DNA of 43,992 nt, from NCBI GenBank assembly GCA_013115125.1, contig JABANN010000278.1:1-43992 (forward strand), in the 5' to 3' direction. Below the pieces are notes generated by a model that was given only the letters and a program-made list of their open reading frames with translations, did not search any database and was not told where the DNA came from. How positions within the stretch are numbered: the first letter of the stretch is position 1; every line of letters starts with the position of its first letter. The translations under genes were made by a program, and so were the position numbers. The stretch is from Perkinsus olseni. Its lineage: Eukaryota; Perkinsozoa; Perkinsida. Positions 20,246 to 31,565 of this stretch are shown piece by piece.

Positions 20246-23105
20246 TCATGGGCTGTGAAGCTCACTTGACGAAGAGGATGAAGAATCCGAGATCGAAGCT
20301 GACACTCCTGAGCACAACGCGGACGATCCTTTCAAGTGGCCATCAGAACCCTTACCTGTCACCGCTCGGATGGCCGAGCCAAGGCCCGTGGCTCCAGGAG
20401 ATCTAGCAGAACGGAAGAACCTGTCGAAGCCAGAGCCATCGATGGTGCGACTGTACTTCACCACCATCACGCTACTACCTGTACGTCGACGAAGTGGCTA
20501 TGCTCCGTAGGAGGGCATCAGGTAGCTCAGTCGGCCTCTCCCATACCGGAAAGAACTCACTGGAGCCGCGGCTCTGCGACTTCTAAACACGAGCAGGAAA
20601 TGCCCAATAGCAGTGATGGACGGTTATCACCTCTGAAGGAAGGGCTCCGTCGATCCAGGGGTCAAGAGGGTCGGTGACGGGGGTGGAGGTGGTGAGCTGA
20701 TGGTATAACGGGGGTATCCAGCCGTTCTGATGACAGGCTCTATTGAGAGGGCCGTCCTGGGATGCCTGCAGGGTAGCTGGGCTGTTCGTTACAGACCATC
20801 TCCCACTCATGTGATGTACCTAGGGAGCATCGCTCGGTCAGGACTCCGGCGGTAATCGAGAGTACGAGCATCGACGTTGACGACACTCACCTGTACCGAA
20901 TGGCCAAGTATGAGGAGGAGCCATGGAGCTATCCAGGCAGCTTTAGAGGTCGAGCATGCTGCTGGGTTGAGTACACGACGAGCGTCTCGTGCCTCCCAGT
21001 CGGTCGGGCCATCCCCTCCCACGTCCAACGTGAAGTTGATAAAGTCGTGCTGTACAGATATTGATGATACGGCCTTGGGTATAAAAGATCCCTCCTAGCA
21101 GGGAAAGGGCATTGGGCGGAACATCAGGACCGGAGGTTGGGCTGCTACCGGAGTACATACTCCAATCGACGAGGATGAGCGGTTGAACAATGCGCCATAG
21201 GCCATCTGAAGAGTAGGGAAAGGTGTGGTATAGATGGGAAGCGAGGGCTTGACTACCACTATAAAGTAAACCCAAGCCAAAAGGACGTGAAGGGTGAACA
21301 CTATCTGCCTGGTGAACACTACGTTACCGTAGAGACCCTGAGGGAAGAGGGCGTACGGCGGTCGATCGAGACTCCTCCCACAACCTCCAGCAGTACCGCG
21401 GAAACATGCTGAAAGACACCTCCATTTTGACTAGGTCTCATGGTATTCACAGCATTCTGGGCCTCATAATATCGACCATTGTCCCGAACGATGCTACCCT
21501 GAACACCGGAGGTAACCCCACCGACGGGATAGCTACTACTAGTACGACCTCAGCGTAGGGGCACTGCCTCGACGACCATTCCGGGACCTTGATTCCTGCT
21601 TGCTGGTGCGGGTGTCCCTTCGCTGGATATGGCGCCCCTCCTCCACCACCCTGAGTACCGTCCTCTGGCTCTCCCCTATTACTTCTACTATTACCGATGA
21701 TACCGCATTCTGCGCCCCAGCTTGAACCTTTATAAGAGCTGACTGCTCCGTTATAATCTTCCATCTTCCCAATAGATGTGTGAGATGCCTGAATGAGCGA
21801 CAAGGGGACCCCTCAGGGCGCCAGCGGCGGGAGAGGCCCTACTGCAGTTCAAGAGGTCTAATGTTGAGATCTGTGCAGAAAACTACAAGTAAAACATGCA
21901 AAGTAAAAATGGCCATCATAAAGCACCTGAAAAAGGAAGAGTACCGAGGATCGCCGGGAGTCGATACCACTACATCGTGACACTAGGGCTGCCGGGGACA
22001 GCCGAGCTGGCTGATACGCTGAGGAAGTCCAAGACGTTAACCCGAGTGTCACTGATGGACACATCGTTATGCAAAGGTCCCCGGGCAAATCGACAAGGGA
22101 GGACTCCGAGACACCACACTGCCTGAGCAGGGAGAGCACTGTGTGGTCCATCAGGGGTGACGCGCTACCTCGGCTGCGTAGACGACAAGTCTCCTGAGGC
22201 TCTGGACTATGGGGGCGAGGAAGAGGTTTTCGGTGGCATTGACCCGAGCGTCTAACGCTTCTGCTGTGAGATTAGCCGTATGGAAATCTGGGCTCCTGAA
22301 AGGGCGGCCTTCCACAGCGAGCACTGTGCTTCCACCAACCCTTACTACTGGCGCAAAAGGGCCACTGATACACTCGAGAGCAGCAATGGCGGCAGGAAAT
22401 ACTAAAGATGAGTTGTGGAGGGAGTGGTAGTAACAGTTAAATATGGCCCACCTCAGTAGCCAATACATAGCCGTAGAACGAGGAGCGCTTATCTCCCCCT
22501 TGTGCTACAAGATCCTGCTGTACTACCGCCGCCGTACAGTATCCGACGTCGAGGAATGTCATGGCTGAAGGGGGTTTTGGAGGGAATGGCGACTACGTGG
22601 AGGGCTAGTGCTGTTGTACTCTTACCAAGGAGAAAGAACCTCGCAACGTCCCGGGCAATGGTGGTGGCGGAACGATCCTGATCACCTGAATGAAGACCTG
22701 ATAGGCTAGGGTGGTCGGGGGAGTAGTACTACCGAAGTCCTCAGGCCGTATTAAGGAGCTGCGCCTGTGCGGTGAGTTGCCTCCCCAGAAGGCATAGAAG
22801 AGCCTCTGGGACATGAGAAAGGTGATTACCACGACTAAGTGTATATTGGCCTCCCATGGTGCCTGATGAGAGCTAGGGTGGCGAGAATGGGTATCGCGGG
22901 TAGAAGGACGACGCACCCCCGTGATGAATGATATCTGTATGAATGCTGCACATGCACAGAAGATGGCGTGGAGGATCTCCCACGACCAGTCGACAGGTGC
23001 CTCCGACCAGGTCCGCATGAAATCCGGCCCGGTGAAGTATCCTGCTTCGGTGTGGAATGCCGAGTAGTCGACACGATTCTGCTGTTTGCCGAGCTCCTCA
23101 TCTGA
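20246..23105 (-). CDS. Unrecognised polytopic membrane protein (multi-exon, approximate limits)
   Basis: Several minus-strand exon-like pieces with coding character lie here, but I cannot complete the model. From the 5' side: a piece with NRVDYSAFHTEAGYFTGPDF followed by a membrane segment (WEILHAIFCACAAFIQISF); a GTGCGT donor and acceptor leading to NIHLVVVITFLMSQRLFYAF; SATTIARDVARFFLL; MTFLDVGYCTAAVVQQ; a soluble stretch (VVRVGGSTVLAVEGRPF); GNVVFTRQIVFTLHVLLAW leading into YFIVVV; and AWIAPWLLLILGHSVQVSVV. A Ser-rich piece (20266-20470) ends at a GTGAGC donor and may be its tail or the N terminus of the AMPK gamma-like gene. At least four membrane spans are likely. No family assigned. The boundary with the AMPK gamma-like gene is open, and the two could in principle be one transcription unit. 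Confidence 0.4.
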
Positions 23106-23522
23106 ATGGTTACCCCTCCCAGTACCACACCCTCACCAACTACTACTACCATTAACGACACCATCGCATTTGAGCCTTTCACGTGGTGTGATGACCTCTC
23201 CGACGAGCTCCCCTCCCTCTATCAGCCCACCGCCACCTCCCGGCTCCGGTCGCCAAGCCATTGTGAAGAGAGGGTCACTACAATGACAACCACTGGTCTC
23301 AGCACCAGCCCTCCACGGGTCGCACAATGGTCGCAAGACCACAGAGAACAGATCCCTCCGCGACCAGGATTTGGGGGAAATGTGGTATGACAGCCTAGTG
23401 CTACTGATGAGAAAGGAAACCAGTCAGAGAATATCCGAAAGGACTTACGTGAGGTTGCGCCTATCGTTGACGGCGACTTCCAAAGGCGGGCCGATACGTT
23501 AAGTAAATGCAAGACATGCAAG

Positions 23523-26500
23523 ATGCCCGAGGCCGTCGTCCTCGCGTAGTGCGACTACGAATTCACGGTGGTGGTTGGTTCCAGACTGCAGTGCTTTCCA
23601 GGCGGTTACTTGGATTTCCATCTTCGTCCTGTCGGTGGAATGCCTCCGTCCACTGCCGAGCACACTACCGTTATGAACAATCTTACACTGCGTAAGGCTC
23701 GTGGGCAGTGAACGATACCACTCCTTTCACTACTTTCAGCTTCCCCCAGCAGCGAAGGGTCCTCTTACGTGTATCCCACCGATACTGGAGAAAACGAGCT
23801 TGGCGAGCTCAACTGCAAGCCGGCTCGTCTAGTCCTAGAGGACGGCACTGAGTTTGAAGGGTAGTAGACACGAAGCCTCGTGCGGGACCGAAGCATCAGC
23901 GACGGCTCAGGTACTCCTTCGGTTACCATGGCTCGGTCGCAGGCGAGTTGGTTTTCAACACTGGTATGGTCGGGTATCCTGAGAGCTTGACTGACCCTAG
24001 TTACACTGGCCAGCTCCTTTGCATCACCTTCCCTTTGGTTGGCAACTATGGCGTCCCCTCTGACGAGCTCGACCATCTAGGACTCCCACGTCACTTTGAG
24101 GGAAAGAGAGTCCACGTCAAGGCACTGGTCATCAGTGACTACAGCTTCGCCAGCAGCCACTACACGGCTAAGAGAACTCTGTCAGAGTGGCTCAGAAGGG
24201 AGAAGGTCCCCGGTATTTTTGGCGTTGATACCCGTGCTGTGACTAAGCATGTCCGGTCATGTGGCGCCATGCTGGCTAAGCTCGTTATAGCGGACGATGG
24301 CCCTGCTGGTGAGGTAGATGCTTGGCAAGATGTCGAGTGGGATGACCCTAACGTCCGCGTCCTCCAGAAGGAAGTATCTTGCACCGAGGTCAGAGTTTTC
24401 CACCCAGCAGCGCCTGGGGAAGAGGTCGTTGACATCGGCAGCCCCGTGAAGTCCATCAGACGCATTGGCGGCGATCCGGACCCGGATAGACCTATCCGCA
24501 TCTTGGCGGTGGATTGCGGTATGAAATACAACATAATTCGTTATTTTGTGGACGTTCTTAGAGTCCAGCTGACTGTGGTGCCGTGGGACTACGACTTTAC
24601 CGAGATGGACTTCGACGGCCTTTTTCTCTCCAACGGGCCTGGTGACCCGACCATGTGTGAGGCGACTATTAAACACGTACGAAAAATCATAGAAACTCCC
24701 CGGGAGAGGCCCATACCTATTTTCGGTATTTGCTTGGGTAACCAGATCTTGGCGCTGGCGGCGGGGGCGAAGACCTATAAGATGGTATTTGGTAACCGTG
24801 GAATGAATCAGCCCGTCATCGACCTCAGGACGGCCAAGTGCTACATCACACCTCAGAATCATGGTTTTGCTGTGGACACCGAGTCCCTGCCCGAGAATTG
24901 GACTTCTCTCTTCGTCAATGCTAACGATGGCACCAATGAGGGCATCATACATCGCTATCATCCATGGTTTTCGGTCCAATTCCATCCCGAGGCATGTGGC
25001 GGCCCGACGGACACCAGTTTTCTCTTCACCTACTTCATTAACGCTGTGGTCAATCCAACTGCCTTACCGGTTACTACGGTACCATACCGCTTGCCAAGTC
25101 CAGTGAAGAAAGTGCTCGTACTGGGGTCCGGCGGACTTAGCATTGGACAGGCCGGAGAGTTCGACTATTCTGGCTCACAGTGCATCAAGGCCCTGAAGGA
25201 GTCCAACATCATGTCGGTCCTTATCAACCCGAACATTGCCACTGTGCAGACGAGTAAAGGCCTGGCGGACAAGGTCTACTTCCTGCCGGTCACTCCGGAG
25301 TTCGTCACCAGTGTTATCGAGATCGAGAAACCGGATGGTCTCTTCTGCACTTTTGGTGGTCAGACTGCGCTCAACTGTGCAGTGGCTCTTCATGATGCTG
25401 GGGTGTTGAAGAAGCACAACGTGAGGGTGTTGGGCACGCCAATCTCGAGTATAGTCATGACGGAAGACAGAGATCTTTTCTCTAAGGCCGTTGAGACTGT
25501 TGGCTACAAGGTTGCCGAGTCGGAATCGTGTACGACGGTCCAAGAAGCCGTCGAGGCAGCTTCTAAGCTAGGCTATCCCGTCCTGGTGAGGGCGGCATAT
25601 GCACTTGGCGGGCTGGGCTCGGGATTCGCTGCCAACGAGGCGGAGCTACGTGATCTTTTGCCGATCAGCTTCGCGGCTTCTAAGCAGGTTATCGTGGACA
25701 AGAGCTTGAGGGGGTGGAAGGAGGTCGAGTATGAGGTTGTGAGGGATAGTCAAGACAACTGCATCACTGTATGTAACATGGAGAACTTCGACCCCATGGG
25801 TATCCACACTGGCGACTCTATCGTGGTGGCTCCCTCGCAGACCCTCTCCAACGCGGATTACTACAGACTCAGGAAGTGCGCTATTCAGATGATACGTCAC
25901 ATTGGTATTGTGGGCGAGTGCAACATCCAGTACGCTGTGGACCCCCACTCCGACCAGTTCCGCATCATCGAGGTCAATGCTCGTTTGTCGAGGTCCTCGG
26001 CTCTGGCTTCCAAAGCCACTGGTTATCCATTGGCCTACGTTGCTGCCAAGCTGGCCTTGGGCACTGATCTTGTGACTCTACGGAATATGGTCACCAAGTC
26101 CACTACTGCCTGTTTCGAGCCCAGTCTCGACTACTGCGTCGTCAAGGTACCTCGCTGGGACCTCAAGAAGTTTGCTACTGTTGATCCTCGGGTCGGCTCC
26201 TGTATGAAGAGCGTCGGCGAGGTAATGGCTATCGGCAGGAAGTTCGAGGAGACCATGCAGAAGGCTTTGAGAATGGTTGATGAATCTTGTGACGGTTTTA
26301 CATCCGAACGCTACGACCTAGAGTTCGAGGCCAACCCCTTCCTCGGTAAGGCAGCTGACGACCAGCAGATGCTGCGTGAGGAGCTATCTCAGCCTTCTCC
26401 GCTTCGGGTATGGGCCATCGCTAAGGCCCTTGATTTGGACTATGGCGTAGAGGAGCTCCATCAGCTCACTCGTATCGATAGGTGGTTCCTGTCGAAGCTG

Positions 26501-29500
26501 CACAACATCCACCTTATGAAGAGACAGCTCCAGGGCATGGACCTCAATGGGCTCAGACAGGATCCTCGTCTGTTCTTGGCCGCCAAACAGTTTGGTTTCA
26601 GCGACAAGTACATGTCACGTATTATCAAAGAGGGTATCCCTGCCTGTATCAATCCGAGGTATCTTCGTACTCCGCAGCAAGCCTACATCGACCCTGCATA
26701 CCTCAGCCCGGAGCTTGGCCCTAAGGTAGCGGGTTCGGTCGCCAATGGTGGTACTGATTCTAGTGTGGAGTTGAGTAGTCGGCAGAGAGTGGACGAATGG
26801 TACGTCCGTTGCGTTAGAAAGCAGCTCGGGATCCTGCCGGTTGCTAAGCAAATTGATACACTCGCGGCTGAGTTCCCGGCCCAGACCAACTATCTTTATA
26901 TGACGTACAATGGCGTCGAGGATGATGTGGCACGTGCTTCTTCGGAGCAGCCTTTGGGACTACAGTCCGGCCAAGTTGACCCTAAGAGGGACATACGCGG
27001 GAAGGCCTTCGTCCAGGGCGAGCTATCACCGATGACCAAGCTAGAGTTGTCGCAAGAACTACCGCACTCTGAAGCGATGAAGTATATGATGCTGCCTCCT
27101 GTGAGAAAAGGCAACGTCAAGAAGCCCGCCGCTGTAGCCTCCCTCACAGGATCTGACAGTAGGTTGTTTGACATGGGTGTGGCTCTACTGGATGTCCCTT
27201 TTTCAGGATCAGGTGGTCGAAGTTATCGCAACAGCGTACTGGTGTTGGGCTGCGGTTGTTATCGCATTGGCTCTAGCGTCGAGTTCGACTGGTGTTCTGT
27301 ATCCTGCGTACGAGAAGTGCGGAAGAATGGGAACGTCGCCATCGTCGTCAACTGCAATCCGGAGACCGTCTCGACAGATTACGACGAGTCCGACCGGCTT
27401 TACTTCGAGGAGCTCTCACTGGTGAGATACGCCCCTTTGTTTCTTCGCTTCCGCTCCGCTGTAATACAGTAATAATCTGTGCTCGCCTCATGCTGAGGTC
27501 CCTCTGGTCGTCACTGCTGTTGCTGCTCAGGAACGCGTGCTGGATGTGAACGACTTCGAGAATCCTGAAGGTGTCGTCATATCAGTGGGTGGGCAGACGC
27601 CTAACAACCTAGCAACAGCCCTCACGAGGAACGGTGCCAGCATCCTTGGCACCAGCGTTGAGAGTAAGAGCGACTGTCCTTCCATAGTGGTTTTCAGGGG
27701 ATGTCCGTTCAGGTATCGACACTGCTGAGGACAGGTCCAAGTTTTCAATGCTCTGTGATTCACTGGGGATCGATCAACCCGAGTGGAGTGCCTTCGCGAC
27801 TTTCGAGGAGGTGCGTCCGTTGAGATTGTCTCGTACCACACCATTCGTGAATCAGGCTCGCCACTTCGCCAACAGGGTCAAGTACCCAGTACTGGTCCGA
27901 CCATCCTATGTCCTCTCCGGAGCGGCCATGCGGTGCGTCTATGATGACCAGGAGCTCGAAAAGTATGCTCTTTCGCTCCAGGTTAGAAGCGTGAAGGTTG
28001 TGTCGTAGGTTTTTGAAGACTGCAGCTGTTGTGGCCCAAGACCATCCTGTGGTGGTATCTAAGTATATTGTAAACGCCAAGGAAGTCGAGATGGATGCTG
28101 TTGGATGCGCCGGTAAGTCGCCTGATATCAGACGAGGATCTCTAGCCTAAAACCAATCACTATGTCTCGAAATATGTTCTCCACCCAATGCCACATCGAT
28201 GCGAGTGCCCTTGTGATAACCCATCGGACGTGTCCGCTGTATCAAGATGATGGTGCCACGGTGGTTATTGTGATGATAAATTCAGGAGAAATCGTCAACT
28301 ACGCCATCTCGGAGCATGTACAAAACGCTGGTGTCCATTCGGGAGATGCCACCATCCTGTTACCAGCACAGAAACTGTAAGGGAACCTCTCATCACGGAG
28401 AAGGGATGGCTCGGTGATCAGATACGTGGAGACGCATCGTCGTATCAAGAAGGTGTCCCAGAAGCTATGCAAAGCCTTGAATATATCTGGGCCTTTCAAC
28501 ATACAGTTCATGTGCAAGGAGAACGAGGTAAAGTCTACAGGAATGAAGGCGGTCAGCCGGGAGTGGTCCTATCGTGGTCAGGTTAAAGTCATCGAGTGCA
28601 ACCTTCGGGCTTCTCGTACAGTACCATTTATCAGCAAAACTTTCAATGTCAACTTCATCGAGATAGCAACGAAGGTAGGTGGTTCATTGGAGTTGAGTCG
28701 TCTCTATGGTCGATCAGGTTATGCTACGTGTACCCGTGAGACCGTGGAACATCCATCCGATCGACACCGAGTTTGTCGGCTGCAAGGCGCCAGTGTTTAG
28801 CTTCCAGCGACTGAAGAACTCCGACCCTCGTCTTGGTGTTGAGATGCAAAGTAGCATTCACTGGCCTGTCACGGTTGTTGTAGTGGCTTGTTCCTGTACG
28901 TGCAGGCACTGGTGAAGTGGCGTGCTTCGGTAGAACACCGTACGAGGCTTACCTGAAGGCGTGGTTGTCGGCTGGCTACTGCTTGCCTACTAAGACGATA
29001 TTGGTCAGTATTGGTCCACAACAACAGAAGGAGGAGTTTTTGCCTTGGGCCAAGGTACTCAACTTGATGGGACTGTCGCCGCTATGGTGATCGTTTCAGG
29101 TCTTGATAAGGCTTGGATACCACTTGTTCGCTACGAGGTCGACCTACCAGACTATCAAGGACAAGTTGGATCCGAGCCAGAGCTCTCTCACGCTAGTGTA
29201 GGCTGGCTGTCATGCCTGGCTGCCGTTGAGGGCTGCGTCCAGGTACAAGCCCTATGCTCGACGAGAGCCTAACGTCAAGACACTCATACAGAGTGGGAAG
29301 ATCGACATGTGTATTGTCATCCCGAGCAGCGCCGACTCCTGCGCGGTAGACGGCATGCACTCTCGGTTGTTGCTGTTGTTGTGATGGTCGTCGTTGATGT
29401 AGATCACAGAGGGCTTTGAGATGAGGAGGTTGGCTGTTGATACGCGCACTGCCCTCATCAACGACATAAAGGAAGCTACCTTCCTCGTGCTCTCCTTACA

Positions 29501-29510
29501 GAAAAAGTAA
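23523..29510 (+). CDS. CPSII: Carbamoyl-phosphate synthase II, fused GATase-CPSase (15 exons, about 1668 aa)
   Basis: Makes carbamoyl phosphate from glutamine, bicarbonate and 2 ATP, the first step of pyrimidine synthesis, in the cytosol. Exons 23750-23860, 23911-27421, 27531-27663, 27713-27810, 27856-27962, 28009-28112, 28247-28376, 28422-28527, 28582-28674, 28718-28850, 28906-29054, 29100-29197, 29243-29345 and 29403-29510 join in frame; a 23-base first exon (23523-23545) is frame-consistent but uncertain. The GATase domain (about residues 30-400) has the catalytic Cys in FGICLGNQ and His in VQFHPEA. Both CPSase halves are present ([36 protein letters not shown]). The allosteric MGS-like domain closes the protein. 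About 100 residues are inserted after NYLYMTYNG (about 26930-27230). It ends at MGS: aspartate transcarbamoylase and dihydroorotase are not fused, as in apicomplexans and kinetoplastids. Confidence 0.93.
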
Positions 29511-29781
29511 GTTAATATTTGAGGTGCCTTTTGAGGATCTTTGGTCAGAGCGGAGCGAGAGAGGGACGGGAAGATTTTCTTCGGCATCGAGACGTGGCAA
29601 CGCTATCAAGAGCTGAAGTAGAAGTATTGAATTTTATTACTGCTCTTTGGGGTAGAGGCCGATGGCCTAATTTTTTTTCTCGAATCTGCTGGCCTTTCGA
29701 GCTAGTTGCACACTGCAAGCTCCCACTGCAACAGAGTTTTTCTAATATCGGTGGCAGCTGTGCTTGCGTTGGCACGGCTGC

Positions 29782-31152
29782 ATGCTGTGGATAGCAGTTT
29801 GTTGCACAATGTCATCACCTTTTTACGCGGACTTCGAGAAGGTCAAGCAGTGGTTGTCGACAGGAAAGCTTGTCCACCCACTGTCGAGTGTCACTTCGGT
29901 TGATGTAATGACAGCTCTTATGAGCCAACCCAAAACGGAAGTCGCCAAGGGCCTTCACAAGACTCTATTTCGAGCGGCAGCTGAACACACAGTATTCGTG
30001 ATATTGGATGGGTGTGGTATCAATGTACTCGAGGAGCATTTGGATCGAAACAGCTTCCTTCGGAGGAACCTCATTGGCACGGTTAACAGTGTATTTCCTG
30101 CAACTACTAGTGCAGCGCTTACCTCCTATGCTACGGGAAAATACCCGGCAGAACACGGCCTTCTGGGCTGGACCACACACATCGACGGGGAAGTAGCGAT
30201 CCATCCTCTACCGTGGACTAATGCCGTGACAGGAGCCCCATTGGACGACACGAAGGAGATGCACGACAAAGTTTTTCGTTTTGATTCTTTTTATGACAAG
30301 CTTGATAAGGATGAGGTGAGACTCTATCAGTACTATGATGATAGTCCCTTCACGAGGGTCGTGCGGGGTGACGGGCCCAGAGTTATTAAAACTAGTCTTA
30401 CTGATTTACAGATGGTCATAGCGGAGTTGCCCAAGTATATACAGGAAAAGACTGACTCAAAGGAGACTACATTCACGGTAGTATACTGCCCGGAGCCAGA
30501 CACGACGGAGCATGCATTGGGGATACACGACCCAGCGACGGGTATCAAGCTACATGAGTTGAATGAGCAGCTCGAGGAGCTGTGGACGGCTTTGAATAGG
30601 ATTCCAGCATCAGTGCGGATGGTGGTGTCAGCTGATCATGGTCAGCTCAACCTGAGCCATGTACAAGTTTATGATTCGCAAGATGATGGTCATACTAGGG
30701 CCAACGTTCTTGCACTCGGCAGGCTTTTGAGAATACCTCCTACGGTTGAGCCTCGCTCTTTTGCCTTGCATCTGTGTGATGGAGTGACGGTAGAGGAAGC
30801 CCGGGAAGTGATTCTGAAGGAAGCCCCGGATGTGGCTGATCATTGGGTACTTCTCACCCCGGACGAGGTTGAGGCTTTACGGATATTGGGCCCTGGTAAG
30901 CTGTCAGAGGCTGCTAGAGAACAGCTTGGGGACCTCCTCGCTGTGACTAATGGGCCTTACCATTTAACTTATCATGTTAATGGGAAGGCTGGCACTGCGA
31001 AGATGGTTGGGCAGCATGGAGGGCTCTTGCCAGCGGAGGTCAGGATTCCCTTTATCGCGCTTGATACGGCACAGAGTGCTGATAAAATGAGGGGTGATTT
31101 CGCTACCATCAAGAAGGTATATTCCGCAGACTTCACGTGGTGTATGCCGTAG
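29782..31152 (+). CDS. Type I phosphodiesterase/nucleotide pyrophosphatase (alkaline phosphatase superfamily), single exon
   Basis: One unbroken frame of 456 codons from ATG 29782, or 447 from ATG 29809 (MSSPFYADF); the second start lacks the Trp/Cys-rich leader and is as likely. Superfamily metal and catalytic residues are visible in order: the first Asp in VFVILDGCGIN, the nucleophile Thr in FPATTSAALTSYATG, the Asp/His pair in PEPDTTEHALG, the Asp-His of VVSADHGQ and the last His in GQHGG. All sites are intact, so it should be an active two-zinc hydrolase of a phosphodiester or phosphomonoester. No transmembrane anchor or secretion signal is convincing. The substrate cannot be told. It follows the CPSII gene after about 270 bases on the same strand and is the only long intronless gene here. 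Confidence 0.85.
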   Translation: MLWIAVCCTMSSPFYADFEKVKQWLSTGKLVHPLSSVTSVDVMTALMSQPKTEVAKGLHKTLFRAAAEHTVFVILDGCGINVLEEHLDRNSFLRRNLIGTVNSVFPATTSAALTSYATGKYPAEHGLLGWTTHIDGEVAIHPLPWTNAVTGAPLDDTKEMHDKVFRFDSFYDKLDKDEVRLYQYYDDSPFTRVVRGDGPRVIKTSLTDLQMVIAELPKYIQEKTDSKETTFTVVYCPEPDTTEHALGIHDPATGIKLHELNEQLEELWTALNRIPASVRMVVSADHGQLNLSHVQVYDSQDDGHTRANVLALGRLLRIPPTVEPRSFALHLCDGVTVEEAREVILKEAPDVADHWVLLTPDEVEALRILGPGKLSEAAREQLGDLLAVTNGPYHLTYHVNGKAGTAKMVGQHGGLLPAEVRIPFIALDTAQSADKMRGDFATIKKVYSADFTWCMP

Positions 31153-31347
31153 ATTCCCTTGGAGCCGCTGTCAGATCCTCATTTCTTGCTCGATTATATC
31201 TCCTAACAGCAGTCCCTCTTCTTGTAAATTTTTTTGTGATAAGTGTCAGTCTCGCAGGAAATGTTTTGTCGTCGTCAGCGGTGCCAGCGGTGTTGTGTTC
31301 GTGATCTCTGAAGCAACATTGGAGCATCGTCGTTCAGCTCTTATTTA

Positions 31348-31528
31348 ATGGGTTCAACCCGGTTGAATCATTCCAGCAAGACTTCGAAATCTACTTCTGC
31401 TTTTCCTTCACTTCACGTATCCCTCTCAACCATTGCTCTACTCCTCGGTACGGCAACCTCCCTCATCGTCACTATCATCCTTATTATGAGCACACGAAGC
31501 ATGACTGACGCAGAGCAGCCATCCTATC

Positions 31529-31565
<37 letters not shown>

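Noticed and set aside
24257-24985. 242-codon open frame on the minus strand
   Set aside because: It lies opposite the GATase part of CPSII, which has catalytic motifs in the other strand; the minus frame has none.
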